Source: Saccharofermentans sp. (GTDB lineage Bacteria; Bacillota; Clostridia; Saccharofermentanales; Saccharofermentanaceae). From it: 42,613 bases of DNA. Location of the stretch: the NCBI GenBank assembly GCA_024683485.1, contig JAIKYD010000007.1, positions 1 through 42,613 of the forward strand, given 5' to 3'. A model generated the notes under the pieces. That model was not told the origin of the DNA, did no database searches, and saw nothing but the letters and a program-made list of their open reading frames with translations. Both the position numbers and the translations under genes were made by a program. Shown in pieces: positions 1 to 7,618 of the stretch; position 1 is the first letter of the stretch; every line of letters begins with the position of its first letter.

Positions 1-17
1 CTACTGCGCCGTACCAT

Positions 18-93
18 TGGTGGAAACTACAGGGCTCGAACCTGTGACCCTCTGCTTGTAAGGCAGATGCTCTCCCAGCTGAGCTAAGCTTCC
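18..93 (-). tRNA. tRNA-Val (anticodon UAC)
   Basis: A 76-nt cloverleaf reads on the minus strand with the 3' CCA encoded (18-20). The 7-bp acceptor stem pairs GGAAGCT with AGTTTCC, including one G-U. The anticodon loop is CTTACAA on a TCTGC/GCAGA stem, giving anticodon TAC (valine, GUA codons). The T arm is ACAGG-TTCGAGC-CCTGT. A strong promoter lies just upstream (126-155). Confidence 0.96.
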
Positions 94-125
94 GTTAGCC
101 ACACCTTTATTCAAAGCGCGAATGA

Positions 126-155
126 ATTATAAAACAAATACCGAATAGATGTCAA
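126..155 (-). promoter_or_regulatory. Sigma-A type promoter of tRNA-Val
   Basis: On the minus strand a perfect -35 TTGACA (150-155) and a perfect -10 TATAAT (126-131) are separated by 18 bases. The predicted start is near 118-119, about 25 nt before the mature tRNA-Val 5' end. This is the best consensus promoter in the window. Confidence 0.85.
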
Positions 156-173
156 TAACGAATTTGAGGAAAT

Positions 174-1019
174 CTAAAATCTGTACAACTTATTAAGACA
201 AACAGCAACAGCATCCTCCTCATTGCTCCCGATAACTCCTGTTGCAACAGATCTCAGTTCCTCTATTGCATTAGCCACCGCATATGATTCATCAGCTATC
301 CTGAACATCGGCAGATCGTTAAGGGAGTCACCGAACACGACTACTTTCTCAAATCCGAATTCCTTCTTCAGCTTAAGGATAGTCTTTGCCTTTGTGCTGT
401 TCTGCGGACATATCTCAAGCCAGTATTCATCCCTGTATATATCTTTCTGGAATATGCATTCCCAGCCGGTATATACCCTGACTCTCTCATAGATGGGTTC
501 GATATAATCCTTATCCCCTATCAAAGTGACATAACCGGGGATTCCTGTAAATAATCCTTCAAGATCAGATGCAGCAACCGTTGCAGGATCATCTTTATAG
601 TAGTCCAGATAGTCCTGAAAACCGCTTGTATGCCTGCCAGGCAAATATGCCTTTATCATATGGTCATCTTCCATAAAACAGGATACAAAGCCGCATTCCG
701 GCAGTTCAGGGATCATTTCCTTCAGGGATCTGACTTCACTGTCTGTGAAAACCGCTTTTTCCAGATATCTGCCGGTATTATTGTCAGCGAGCACAGCTCC
801 GTTTCTGGTTATGACGGGAAGTTTCAAATGCAGGCCTTTTGTGATCCTCCCTGCACTTTCGATGGATCTTGCAGTGGCATAGGTAAAGGCCATACCTTCA
901 TTAACCAGTCTGTTTATTGTTTCTACAGTAAATCCGGATATGCTCAGATCATTCCGCATAAGAGTGCCGTCAAGATCTGACACATACAATACTTTTCTAT
1001 TCATTTCACCCGTGATCAT
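174..1019 (-). CDS. Cof-type HAD-IIB family phosphatase
   Basis: A 281-aa cytosolic hydrolase of the haloacid dehalogenase superfamily, Cof/YidA-like. Members dephosphorylate sugar phosphates, flavin or other small phosphorylated metabolites; the substrate here cannot be read. Motif I is DLDGTL with the nucleophile and general acid at D15 and D17. The region around ATAR fits motif II and the C-terminal GDSLNDLPMF is motif IV with the Mg2+ ligands. The large middle part is the type IIB cap. The start ATG is 3 nt after the stop of the preceding gene, so it is translated within the metG-tatD operon as the last gene. The ribosome site is weak (GGAA), so coupling to the upstream stop is likely. 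An alternative ATG five codons inside has even poorer spacing. No clear terminator follows. Confidence 0.9.
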   Translation of the reverse strand: MITGEMNRKVLYVSDLDGTLMRNDLSISGFTVETINRLVNEGMAFTYATARSIESAGRITKGLHLKLPVITRNGAVLADNNTGRYLEKAVFTDSEVRSLKEMIPELPECGFVSCFMEDDHMIKAYLPGRHTSGFQDYLDYYKDDPATVAASDLEGLFTGIPGYVTLIGDKDYIEPIYERVRVYTGWECIFQKDIYRDEYWLEICPQNSTKAKTILKLKKEFGFEKVVVFGDSLNDLPMFRIADESYAVANAIEELRSVATGVIGSNEEDAVAVCLNKLYRF

Positions 1020-1022
1020 TAC

Positions 1023-1496
1023 TTATTTCCACGAATAATACAGGTAAATATATGCCTCGCCTTCGCCCTCAATCGTTACGATATATACGATATTCTTGGT
1101 CGATTTCTCCGACAGCGGAACACCAAGCACCCAGATAAAAGAATCAGTTCTTGGATTTGGCTTGAGCGATACCTTATCAAGAACACTTTCCTCATATTCC
1201 TTGTACTGGGTATAGTCAAACATCTGGCCTGCTCCGCCATAAGTCTCTGCAATACGGATAATATACTTGTCTGCCATTCCGTCCTTGATGCGGAGCTTCG
1301 CTTCATATCCTGCACGCATATAAAGGAACCCTGACTTGTTCATCTTTACAAGCTCAAGATTCTCGTCACCGTTTATCGCGAAATAATTGGTCCTGGCGAG
1401 CAAAGCACTGTTCCTGTCGTAGATAAAGCCAACTATAAGAAAGATAACAAGGATCACAGTGACAACGATCAGGATTATATCCGACTTCTTCTTCAT
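1023..1496 (-). CDS. Unknown single-pass membrane-anchored protein
   Basis: I do not recognise this 157-aa protein. It starts MKKKSD and then has one strongly hydrophobic stretch at about residues 6-25, which looks like an uncleaved signal anchor with a short basic cytoplasmic N-terminus. The remainder, about 130 residues, alternates charged and aromatic beta-type segments and would be outside the cell. There are no cysteines or obvious catalytic motifs. The ATG lies one base after the tatD stop codon (TGATATG), so the two are translationally coupled. It sits between tatD and the HAD phosphatase in the metG operon; nothing in the context points to a function. Confidence 0.75.
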   Translation of the reverse strand: MKKKSDIILIVVTVILVIFLIVGFIYDRNSALLARTNYFAINGDENLELVKMNKSGFLYMRAGYEAKLRIKDGMADKYIIRIAETYGGAGQMFDYTQYKEYEESVLDKVSLKPNPRTDSFIWVLGVPLSEKSTKNIVYIVTIEGEGEAYIYLYYSWK

Positions 1497-1497
1497 A

Positions 1498-2343
1498 TCA
1501 GTTCACTCCATAAAGCATCTTGCCGTTATCATAGGTTATTTGTGCTGCTTCATCAATAGTTACACCTTTTATCTCTGCCAGCCTTGCGCATACATAAGGG
1601 ACATGACAGGGCTCGTTTATCAGACCCCTGTTCGGCTCCGGTGTCAGATAAGGACTGTCCGTCTCGATAACGATCCTGTCCCATGGTGTATTCCGTGCCA
1701 CTTCAGGCGTCTTCTTATTATTCTTAAAAGTAAGGGGGCCGTCAAAGCCAATATAGAAACCCATCTTAACCAACTCCTGTGATGCCTCAAGAGAGCACGA
1801 ACAGCAGTGACACACCCCTGGAAGACTCCTCAGTCTGCCCTCCCTGTAAAACCGTCTCAGGATATCAAGGCAGTCTCCTGTGGCATCCCTCTCGTGAAGG
1901 ATCACCGGGACATCATACTCTTTGGCAATTTCGAGCTGTTTCGCGAAAACTTCCCTTTGGACACTTCTCTCGGAAAGATCATAGTAATAATCCAGGCCGA
2001 TCTCGCCCAAAGCCATTATTCTCTTCTCTTTGCGGTCCTCAAGAGAGCTTCTTAAGAAGTCTTCAGTCTCTTCAGTATATGTTTTCGCTTCGTGCGGATG
2101 AATACCAACCGATGAATACAGGGTAATACCGGCAAAGCCGTCATACTTCATGGCAAGATCAACAGCAAGTCCTGACGTTTCCTCATTATCCGCAGGAATA
2201 AGCACACTCGTAACACCGGAAGACTTGCATCTCAGCAGGATGTCTTCCACATTGGTGTTACAGTCTGCATATTTCCTGTCGTAGATATGGGCGTGAGTAT
2301 CAAAAAACTCAGCACTTCCGCTGTAGTAAACGGGATCTCTCAC
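1498..2343 (-). CDS. tatD: TatD family metal-dependent hydrolase (DNase)
   Basis: A 281-aa TIM-barrel amidohydrolase-like protein. TatD enzymes are metal-dependent 3'-5' exonucleases acting on DNA or RNA; the family is also called YcfH/YabD. The metal-site motifs are visible in order: FDTHAHIYD near the N-terminus (H16, H18), GEIGLDYY, HERDA, CHCC and the C-terminal ETDSPYL. Length is normal for the family (about 255-265) with a short extra N-terminus. CHCCSCS replaces the more usual HCFSG, a mild variation that keeps the histidine. It starts 5 bp after the metG stop, the same metG-tatD order found in Bacillus (metS-yabD), so it is in the metG operon. Confidence 0.93.
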   Translation of the reverse strand: MRDPVYYSGSAEFFDTHAHIYDRKYADCNTNVEDILLRCKSSGVTSVLIPADNEETSGLAVDLAMKYDGFAGITLYSSVGIHPHEAKTYTEETEDFLRSSLEDRKEKRIMALGEIGLDYYYDLSERSVQREVFAKQLEIAKEYDVPVILHERDATGDCLDILRRFYREGRLRSLPGVCHCCSCSLEASQELVKMGFYIGFDGPLTFKNNKKTPEVARNTPWDRIVIETDSPYLTPEPNRGLINEPCHVPYVCARLAEIKGVTIDEAAQITYDNGKMLYGVN

Positions 2344-2348
2344 GTTCT

Positions 2349-4286
2349 TTATGAGATATCCGAACCCGGAAGAACAGAATCATCAAACTCAACGACACGG
2401 TAACCGTCACCATACTTGACCGAAAGGATCATTCCGTTGCTCTCGAGCCCCATCATCTTTCTGGGCTCTAGGTTAACGATCATAGCAAGTGTCTTGCCGA
2501 TAAGATCTTCGGGCTTATAGTACTTAGCGATTCCCGAGAGGACCTGTCTCTCGCCGAATCCGTCATCAACCTTGAATTTAAGGAGTTTATCGGATTTCTC
2601 GACCTTCTCGCAGGAAAGGACCTTAACAGCACGAAGATCCAAAGCGGCAAAGTTATCAAACTTGGTAAGTGGCTTCAGAGGCTCAAGATCCTTACCCTTC
2701 TCTTCCTCCGAAGGGAACATCTTGTTAAGTTCTTCGATTTCTTTCTCAATATCGATCCTCGGGAAGAGAACCTCCCCCTTTGTAACTGTCACATTGGCAG
2801 CAAGACCATGTCTTACCTTTGTTGATTCCCATGTTGTGTTGGAAGAGTCCGCACCGATCTGCTCAAAGATCTTGGGAGATGTGTGAGGCATTACAGGCTC
2901 AAGGAGAATTGCAACACGCCTGATAGCATCCAGGAGATTATAAAGAACTGCTGCAAGACGCGGCTTAGCCGAATCATCCTTGGCAAGCTTCCAGGGTTCA
3001 TTCTCATCAATATACTTGTTTGCTCTTGCAATAACGCTGAAGATCTTTGCAAGACCGTCTGAGAAACGCATTGTCTCAAATGTCTCTGAAACATAATCCG
3101 GAAGCACATCAAGCTGTTCAAGTAAATCATTATCAGCCTCAGTGAATTCCTTATCTTCAGGAAGTGTACCGTCGAAATACTTGATAACCATAGCAACGGT
3201 TCTGGATACGAGGTTGCCCAGGTCATTAGCAAGATCTGAATTGATCCTTGCAAACATCTGCTCATTTGAATACGGACAGTCTGAACCGAATACCATCTCT
3301 CTCAAGAGATGATATCTTAAAGCATCAACTCCGTATCTCTCGCAAAGAACGAAAGGATCGATAACGTTACCTTTTGACTTGCTCATCTTGCCGCCGTCAA
3401 ATGTGATCCAGCCGTGGCCGTAGATTTTCTTAGGCAGGGGCTCACCCAATGCCATAAGGAAAGCAGGCCAGATAAGCGAATGGAATCTTACGATCTCCTT
3501 CGCCATTACATGCATATCAGCGGGCCAGTATTTCTCATAGTCATCATAAGTATCGTTCATGAAGCCGAGCAGCGAGATATAGTTCGTAAGCGCATCCATC
3601 CAGACATAAACATAGTGACCTTCATCAAATGTAACCGGAATACCCCACTTGACGCTTGTTCTGGATACGCAGAGATCCTGAAGTCCCGGTTCAATAAAGT
3701 TATTGATCATCTCATTAACTCTTGACTTCGGCTCAAGGAAATTCTTCTCGGGATCAAGGAGAAGTTCTTTGAGCTTGGGACCGAACTCAGAAAGTTTGAA
3801 GAAATATGCCTCCTCGGATGCTTCCGTAACTTCTCTTCCGCAGTCAGGGCACTTGCCGTCAACAAGCTGGCTCTCTGTCCAGAATGATTCACAGGGTGTG
3901 CAGTACTTGCCCTTATATTCGCTCTTGTAGATGTACCCGTCCTTGTAGAGCTTTTCGAACATATTCTGAACGGTCTTGATATGATAATCATCAGTGGTTC
4001 TGACATATCTGTCATACTTGATGCCCAATGTAGCCCAGAGCTTTTTGAAGTTGGCAACGATATCGTCAACATAAGCCTTAGGTGTTAAGCCAAGTTCCTG
4101 AGCCTTCTTCTCAATCTTCTGACCGTGCTCATCGGTACCTGTGGAGAACATTACATCATAGCCCTGCATTCGCTTCATTCTCGCGATTGCATCGCAAGCA
4201 AGAGTCGAATAGCAATGTCCGATATGCGGATTGCCCGACGGATAATAGATCGGTGTCGTGATGTAGAATGTTTTCTTTTCTGCCAT
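2349..4286 (-). CDS. metG: Methionyl-tRNA synthetase
   Basis: A 645-aa class I aminoacyl-tRNA synthetase that charges tRNA-Met with methionine in the cytosol. The HIGH signature is at residues 21-24, and KMSKS lies near residue 300 in a GGKMSKSKGN context. A zinc knuckle with paired CxxC motifs is present at about residues 128-148, marking the long-insert form. The C-terminal 110 residues (from about FAALDLRAVKV) are the dimerising tRNA-binding OB domain, ending in the typical GDGYRVVEFD stretch. The start has a strong site (GGAGGAAC, 3 nt before the ATG) and a good promoter at 4336-4364. No T-box leader is visible: the leader is only about 40 nt. First gene of the metG-tatD-unknown-HAD operon. 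Confidence 0.97.
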   Translation of the reverse strand: MAEKKTFYITTPIYYPSGNPHIGHCYSTLACDAIARMKRMQGYDVMFSTGTDEHGQKIEKKAQELGLTPKAYVDDIVANFKKLWATLGIKYDRYVRTTDDYHIKTVQNMFEKLYKDGYIYKSEYKGKYCTPCESFWTESQLVDGKCPDCGREVTEASEEAYFFKLSEFGPKLKELLLDPEKNFLEPKSRVNEMINNFIEPGLQDLCVSRTSVKWGIPVTFDEGHYVYVWMDALTNYISLLGFMNDTYDDYEKYWPADMHVMAKEIVRFHSLIWPAFLMALGEPLPKKIYGHGWITFDGGKMSKSKGNVIDPFVLCERYGVDALRYHLLREMVFGSDCPYSNEQMFARINSDLANDLGNLVSRTVAMVIKYFDGTLPEDKEFTEADNDLLEQLDVLPDYVSETFETMRFSDGLAKIFSVIARANKYIDENEPWKLAKDDSAKPRLAAVLYNLLDAIRRVAILLEPVMPHTSPKIFEQIGADSSNTTWESTKVRHGLAANVTVTKGEVLFPRIDIEKEIEELNKMFPSEEEKGKDLEPLKPLTKFDNFAALDLRAVKVLSCEKVEKSDKLLKFKVDDGFGERQVLSGIAKYYKPEDLIGKTLAMIVNLEPRKMMGLESNGMILSVKYGDGYRVVEFDDSVLPGSDIS

Positions 4287-4335
4287 GATGTTCCTCCCCG
4301 CGCATATATTATTAATAGCCGCGCGTAATTAAATG

Positions 4336-4364
4336 ATTATAGTGATTAACGGGGGAGTTTTCAA
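4336..4364 (-). promoter_or_regulatory. Promoter of the metG operon
   Basis: On the minus strand -35 TTGAAA (4359-4364), 17-bp spacer, -10 TATAAT (4336-4341). The predicted start near 4329 gives a leader of about 43 nt. In that leader CGCGC and GCGCG arms flank an AT-rich loop just before the GGGGAGG ribosome site, so a small hairpin could partly occlude translation. This last point is inference only. Confidence 0.8.
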
Positions 4365-4402
4365 GAATGAGGTGGATACTTACATGAGCGAACCGCATCC
4401 GC

Positions 4403-4496
4403 TTTACAGCGAAGAGCGGATAAAGAACTGCCATTTCGCTGTAAAAAACAGATTATTACAGCGAAACACCCAATTTCCATATACTTTTCGCTGTAA
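4403..4496. repeat. Four alternating copies of an 11-12 bp element (ACAGCGAA core)
   Basis: The core TTTACAGCGAA occurs at 4403-4413, its reverse complement TTTCGCTGTAA at 4434-4444, the forward form again at about 4456-4466 and the reverse form at 4485-4496. The four copies alternate in direction within 94 bp of otherwise non-coding DNA upstream of metG. They could form two nested hairpins or serve as paired protein-binding sites. No gene is visible here. Confidence 0.7.
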
Positions 4497-4512
4497 TTCA
4501 AAAATGCCCGAA

Positions 4513-4550
4513 AATTGAGACTAGTCTCAATTAACCCCAAAAAGTCTCAA
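4513..4550. promoter_or_regulatory. Perfect 20-bp palindrome plus an extra half-site (putative operator)
   Basis: AATTGAGACT (4513-4522) is followed directly by its exact reverse complement (4523-4532), a perfect 20-bp palindrome. Its half AGTCTCAA recurs at 4543-4550. This arrangement is typical of a dimeric transcription factor operator with an auxiliary half-site. It lies upstream of a -10 box at 4588-4593, centred near -77, which would suit an activator or a looping repressor. The cognate regulator is unknown. Confidence 0.6.
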
Positions 4551-4597
4551 CTTGATTAAAAAACCTTTAATCCTAAATCCCAGGATATATAATCAAG
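4551..4597 (+). promoter_or_regulatory. Candidate rightward promoter inside an inverted repeat
   Basis: A perfect -10 TATAAT (4588-4593) has only a poor -35 match (TTTAAT, 4566-4571, 16-bp spacing). The region is bounded by inverted arms CTTGATTA (4551-4558) and TAATCAAG (4590-4597), with a second inner pair ATCCT/AGGAT. It would drive the orphan start at 4624, about 25 nt downstream of the expected transcription start. A strong ribosome site (GGAGG at 4609-4613) supports a once functional gene. Confidence 0.45.
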
Positions 4598-4623
4598 GGA
4601 AATTCTGAAGGAGGGCACTCAAT

Positions 4624-4824
4624 ATGGCTAATACAGTATTGGACGTAATGCGCGCCCGCTATATAACACTGATGCAGATGATCACATCTCTGAAGCTATC
4701 TTATAAGCTTCCTTCTTATTCATGCCGGTATATTCAGATACCACGGAAGATATGTCTTTGGATGACATTCCCTTCTCTTTCAGGAGAGCTATCAGCGCCG
4801 TCCCGTCCCCTGCTTCGACCATAG
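4624..4824 (+). pseudogene. Beheaded gene start running antisense into rsmI
   Basis: An ATG with a strong ribosome site (GAAGGAGG, about 10 nt before) opens a 66-codon frame that begins MANTVLDVMRARY. From position 4682 it overlaps the 3' end of rsmI on the opposite strand, so most of its length reads through rsmI antisense and is unlikely to be a native protein. The first 13 or so residues resemble the opening of nitroreductase-family flavoproteins (xxVLDVMxxRYSxR); this is inference from memory and weak. The likely reading is that expression signals and the first codons of a gene survived while the body was deleted, leaving a junction close to the rsmI stop codon. Confidence 0.35.
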
Positions 4825-5500
4825 TTTTCTGTTCAAGAGGTTCAAGGCACAGGCAGAATTCGCCTCTGGGTTCATTTGTTTTATAGTATTCAACACTTTC
4901 AGAGACTGACATCCTGAGAACCTCTTCATATTTCTTGGTAAGTTCACGGCAGAGAGCGATCCTTCTGTCACTAAAACCGTATTCAACAAGTTCATCAAGA
5001 AGTTTCTTTAAACGGTGCGGAGCCTCATATAACACTATGGTCTCGCCTATCAATGTCAAAGACTTAAGTCTTTCGCGCCTTTTCGAACCTTCTGAAGGAA
5101 GAAAACCTTCGAAATGGAAATATCTTGTATCCAGTCCCGATATGCTGAGTGCAGCAGTAACAGCAGAAGGGCCCGGAATAACGCTCACTTCAATTCCATT
5201 CTCTGCTGCAAGTGAAGCCAGATCCGCTCCGGGATCGCTTATAGCAGGCATGCCGGCATCAGATACTTCCGCAACATTGAGACCATCTTTGAGCATATCG
5301 ATGATGCCGTTTCCGCTTGCAGCCTTGTTGTGCTCATGGTAAGCAATCAGACGCTTGCCTGTGATACCGAGCTGCGATAACAAAATGCCCGTAACCCTAG
5401 TATCTTCGCATGCAATAACATCAACGCTTTTGAGCACTTCACATGCCCTTGGCGACATATCTTCAACATTGCCGATCGGCGTTCCTACTAGATAAAGCAA
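4682..5500 (-). CDS. rsmI: 16S rRNA (cytidine(1402)-2'-O)-methyltransferase
   Basis: A 272-aa SAM-dependent tetrapyrrole-methylase-fold enzyme that 2'-O-methylates C1402 in the decoding centre of 16S rRNA. The N-terminal LYLVGTPIGNVEDMSPRA and ACEDTRVT motifs and the later SDAGMPAISDPG and PGPSAVTAALSISGL stretches are diagnostic of RsmI (YabC/YraL). Length is normal. The first 13 bases overlap the end of trmN6, so the two are coupled, as in other Firmicutes where yabB precedes yabC. The 3' end is overlapped by the remnant frame at 4624. No terminator follows the stop at 4682. Confidence 0.96.
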   Translation of the reverse strand: MLYLVGTPIGNVEDMSPRACEVLKSVDVIACEDTRVTGILLSQLGITGKRLIAYHEHNKAASGNGIIDMLKDGLNVAEVSDAGMPAISDPGADLASLAAENGIEVSVIPGPSAVTAALSISGLDTRYFHFEGFLPSEGSKRRERLKSLTLIGETIVLYEAPHRLKKLLDELVEYGFSDRRIALCRELTKKYEEVLRMSVSESVEYYKTNEPRGEFCLCLEPLEQKTMVEAGDGTALIALLKEKGMSSKDISSVVSEYTGMNKKEAYKIASEM

Positions 5501-6294
5501 TCTGAGTGTTCCTCCTCATAGATGTGTATAGCTCTTTGGGTAAGCGAGCAAGAACCTTCCTCATTGATAAAGAGTGGCGGAAGAACTTTGAATTCAGCAT
5601 TCGGAGCACCCTTCTTACCTGCTATCAATGCCAGAAAAGCATTCTTTGATGCATTTGCGTGAACCGTAAGCAGTCTCACTGGAGTGATCTTATATTTTGA
5701 ATACAGCGAAAAACACTCAGGCACCCTGTCAGGACTGATGCACATTACCGCAAAACCTCCGCTCGTTCTGGTCCTGAGAGACTGAGCCTGAATAAAATCC
5801 TCCAATGTCCCGGCTTGCGAGAAACGTGCTTTTGATTCGTGCTCCGGTTTGACTGAAGTATCGGTAACAGAACCCTTGCTTCCGTCATAGAACGGAGGGT
5901 TCATAAAAACAACATCATACGCTTTATTCTTTATCTCTGAAGGAAGTTCACGCAGATCGCAATTGTATGCATTGATCCGCTCTTCCAAATGATTGAGCTT
6001 TATATTTTCGCAGAATACTTTATATGCCAGTTCAACCAGTTCCACGCCATCGACAACGGCATTTTTGCGCCTCGCTGAAACAAGAAGAGATACGCCGCCA
6101 GTTCCGCTTCCTAATTCGAGCATTTCGCAAGGCTTGCCGTTGCGGACAAAAGAAGAGGCAAACCATGCCAGAAGAACACTTGCAGTATCAAGCTTATAGC
6201 AATCCTTATGCTGCAATAACAGAAGTCCGCCGCGCCCAAGTTCTTCAGGCACGATAGTATCTCCTTCAATGTTCACTGTAGATCTTTCAGTCAT
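5488..6294 (-). CDS. tRNA1(Val) (adenine(37)-N6)-methyltransferase-like protein
   Basis: A 268-aa class I SAM methyltransferase of the TrmN6/YfiC/YabB type, which methylates adenine N6 in tRNA1-Val in E. coli; the exact target in Firmicutes is less certain. The SAM-binding motif LGSGTG is at residues 61-66 and the amino-methyltransferase motif NPPF at 132-135 in the context VVFMNPPFYDG. It precedes and overlaps rsmI by 13 bp, the conserved yabB-yabC pair. The start is ATG after a GGTGAT site. A possible promoter with a small palindrome lies at 6318-6334. Confidence 0.9.
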   Translation of the reverse strand: MTERSTVNIEGDTIVPEELGRGGLLLLQHKDCYKLDTASVLLAWFASSFVRNGKPCEMLELGSGTGGVSLLVSARRKNAVVDGVELVELAYKVFCENIKLNHLEERINAYNCDLRELPSEIKNKAYDVVFMNPPFYDGSKGSVTDTSVKPEHESKARFSQAGTLEDFIQAQSLRTRTSGGFAVMCISPDRVPECFSLYSKYKITPVRLLTVHANASKNAFLALIAGKKGAPNAEFKVLPPLFINEEGSCSLTQRAIHIYEEEHSDCFI

Positions 6295-6317
6295 ATCACC
6301 GTTCTCATTCGCGAAAA

Positions 6318-6334
6318 GTCACAGTGACATTATA
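6318..6334 (-). promoter_or_regulatory. Possible promoter/operator of trmN6-rsmI
   Basis: On the minus strand a perfect -10 TATAAT (6329-6334) lies just beyond the stop of the GNAT gene, with a weak -35 (TGAAAT). It is followed at once by the inverted repeat GTCAC-A-GTGAC (6318-6328), which would cover the transcription start. This placement suits repression. No regulator can be assigned. Confidence 0.4.
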
Positions 6335-6337
6335 CCC

Positions 6338-6892
6338 TTAATGAGTCCTCATTTCAGACCAATCCTCTTTGGTCATAAGGTTAACATTGATATTGCGTTT
6401 CTCATGCATCAACGGAACATCTACATTCATTTTCTTTCCCTGATATTTGAAGCCGAGTTTCTCCTGCACCCTCATAGACTTTGTATTACCGTCATAGTAA
6501 CCGCACCAGACCTTCTTCATACCAAGATCTTCAAAAGCATGTCTCAAAAGCTCGCGGGAAGCTTCAGGCATAATGCCCCTGCCCCAGAAAGGCTTTCCGA
6601 GCCAGAATCCGAGTTCACACTCATCATCACCGTGTGCAAGATCCGCATGGTCTTTCATCTTAAGTTCTATAGTACCGATAGCCTTGTTATCAGTCTTAAG
6701 ACATATAGCATAAGCTTCTTCACCGTTAAGGATATTATCGATGACATAACAGCTCTCATCGATGCTCTTATGCGGCGGCCAGCCTGTGATGGGTCCGACA
6801 TCCGGATCACTTGCATACAAAAGCATATTTCCCGCATCGCTTTCAGCCCAATGGCGAAGGATCAGCCGCTCTGTCTCGAGTATCTCAGCCAT
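6338..6892 (-). CDS. GNAT family N-acetyltransferase (RimJ/RimL type)
   Basis: A 184-aa acetyltransferase related to RimJ/RimL, enzymes that acetylate protein N-termini or small amines with acetyl-CoA. The opening ETERLILRHWAESDA and the central ELGFWLGKPFWGRGIMPEA, which holds the acetyl-CoA-binding loop, are typical, as is the closing MRVQEKLGFKYQG. I chose the ATG at 6892 because it has a GGGG site 8 nt upstream. A TTG three codons earlier (6901) is possible but lacks a site. It is the last gene of a minus-strand run after the SAP/DUF6434 gene, 100 bp away. The target is unknown. Confidence 0.9.
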   Translation of the reverse strand: MAEILETERLILRHWAESDAGNMLLYASDPDVGPITGWPPHKSIDESCYVIDNILNGEEAYAICLKTDNKAIGTIELKMKDHADLAHGDDECELGFWLGKPFWGRGIMPEASRELLRHAFEDLGMKKVWCGYYDGNTKSMRVQEKLGFKYQGKKMNVDVPLMHEKRNINVNLMTKEDWSEMRTH

Positions 6893-6992
6893 ATTTATCA
6901 ACCCCGTTATTTGTTATATTTTTTCAAAGCCTCTTGCATCTTTTTGTTCTCAGCTTTCTCTTCAAGGCGCATAAGAATTCAGGAGACATATA

Positions 6993-7613
6993 TCAGTCTT
7001 TGGATGTACCGCCGATCATGTTCTTATACTTTTCGAGAAGTCCGCGGGAATATTCCTTGGGCAAATCAGATTCGCGGACTATCTTCCAGAGAGCAGCAGC
7101 TGCCTTCAGACGTTCCTTATAGATTGCGGTAGCTTCATCAGAGCAGAAATCCTTAACAAATCTATTCCACTGAAGCGCAGATCTGTCATATGTTGCATAT
7201 GTCTTTTTTCCGTAATAGATATCCAGAAGATCACCAAGCGTAAAAGATTCATCTCCGTTCTCTTTTACAGACTTCGCAGTTGCAACCATATCAATGTTGA
7301 ATTTGAAGTTATCCTCACCGGTCTGTTCTCTGAAGAACTCTCTGAATCTGTTCCCAAAGGTAAACCCGCAGGCGATCAGTCCCGTGTCCGGTGTAAGCGC
7401 GGCAGCCACAGGTTTCTTAGGTCTTGAAGGCTTTTTTACAGGCCTTATCATATCTCCATCGAAATATGATCTTATGATATTGTTCAATTCAATTTTGCTG
7501 CCGTCAGACTTAAGTCCGTGTTCCCTGCAGATCTTTATAAGCTCATCCCTGTACCAGTAGTACCTGCTGAACTCTTCAAATGAACTGATGCTGTCAAATT
7601 CAGGTCTCTGCAT
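6993..7613 (-). CDS. SAP domain / DUF6434 protein
   Basis: A 206-aa protein. Residues of about 10-50 (SSFEEFSRYYWYRDELIKICREHGLKSDGSKIELNNII) fit a SAP-like helix-extended-loop-helix, a putative nucleic-acid-binding motif. After a basic Pro/Lys linker, residues of about 95-160 contain the block FTLGDLLDIYYGKKTYATYD ... QWNRFVKDF that I recognise as DUF6434. No enzyme motif is visible. It follows the condensation-domain gene by only 5 bp and may therefore be read with the TetR-SDR-condensation genes. Function is unknown; DNA or RNA binding is an inference from the SAP-like part. Confidence 0.75.
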   Translation of the reverse strand: MQRPEFDSISSFEEFSRYYWYRDELIKICREHGLKSDGSKIELNNIIRSYFDGDMIRPVKKPSRPKKPVAAALTPDTGLIACGFTFGNRFREFFREQTGEDNFKFNIDMVATAKSVKENGDESFTLGDLLDIYYGKKTYATYDRSALQWNRFVKDFCSDEATAIYKERLKAAAALWKIVRESDLPKEYSRGLLEKYKNMIGGTSKD

Positions 7614-7618
7614 TCCTG

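Noticed and set aside
1..17. Possible 5' end of a second tRNA downstream of tRNA-Val
   Set aside because: The 17 bases are too short, and position 8 is not T; no tRNA can be supported.
223..2126. Several plus-strand open frames opposite the HAD, membrane-protein and TatD genes
   Set aside because: They lack ribosome sites and family motifs and lie fully opposite well-supported genes.
4287..4340. T-box or other riboswitch before metG
   Set aside because: The leader is only about 43 nt and has no T-box motif (TGGNACCGCG-like) or specifier stem.
6907..6972. 21-codon minus-strand frame (MRLEEKAENKK...) between the SAP/DUF6434 and GNAT genes
   Set aside because: Charged helical sequence but no ribosome site; could be a remnant, but nothing supports a gene.
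6269..7132. Long plus-strand frame (287 codons) crossing the trmN6, GNAT and SAP gene region
   Set aside because: It spans parts of minus-strand genes, has no start signals and shows no recognisable protein.
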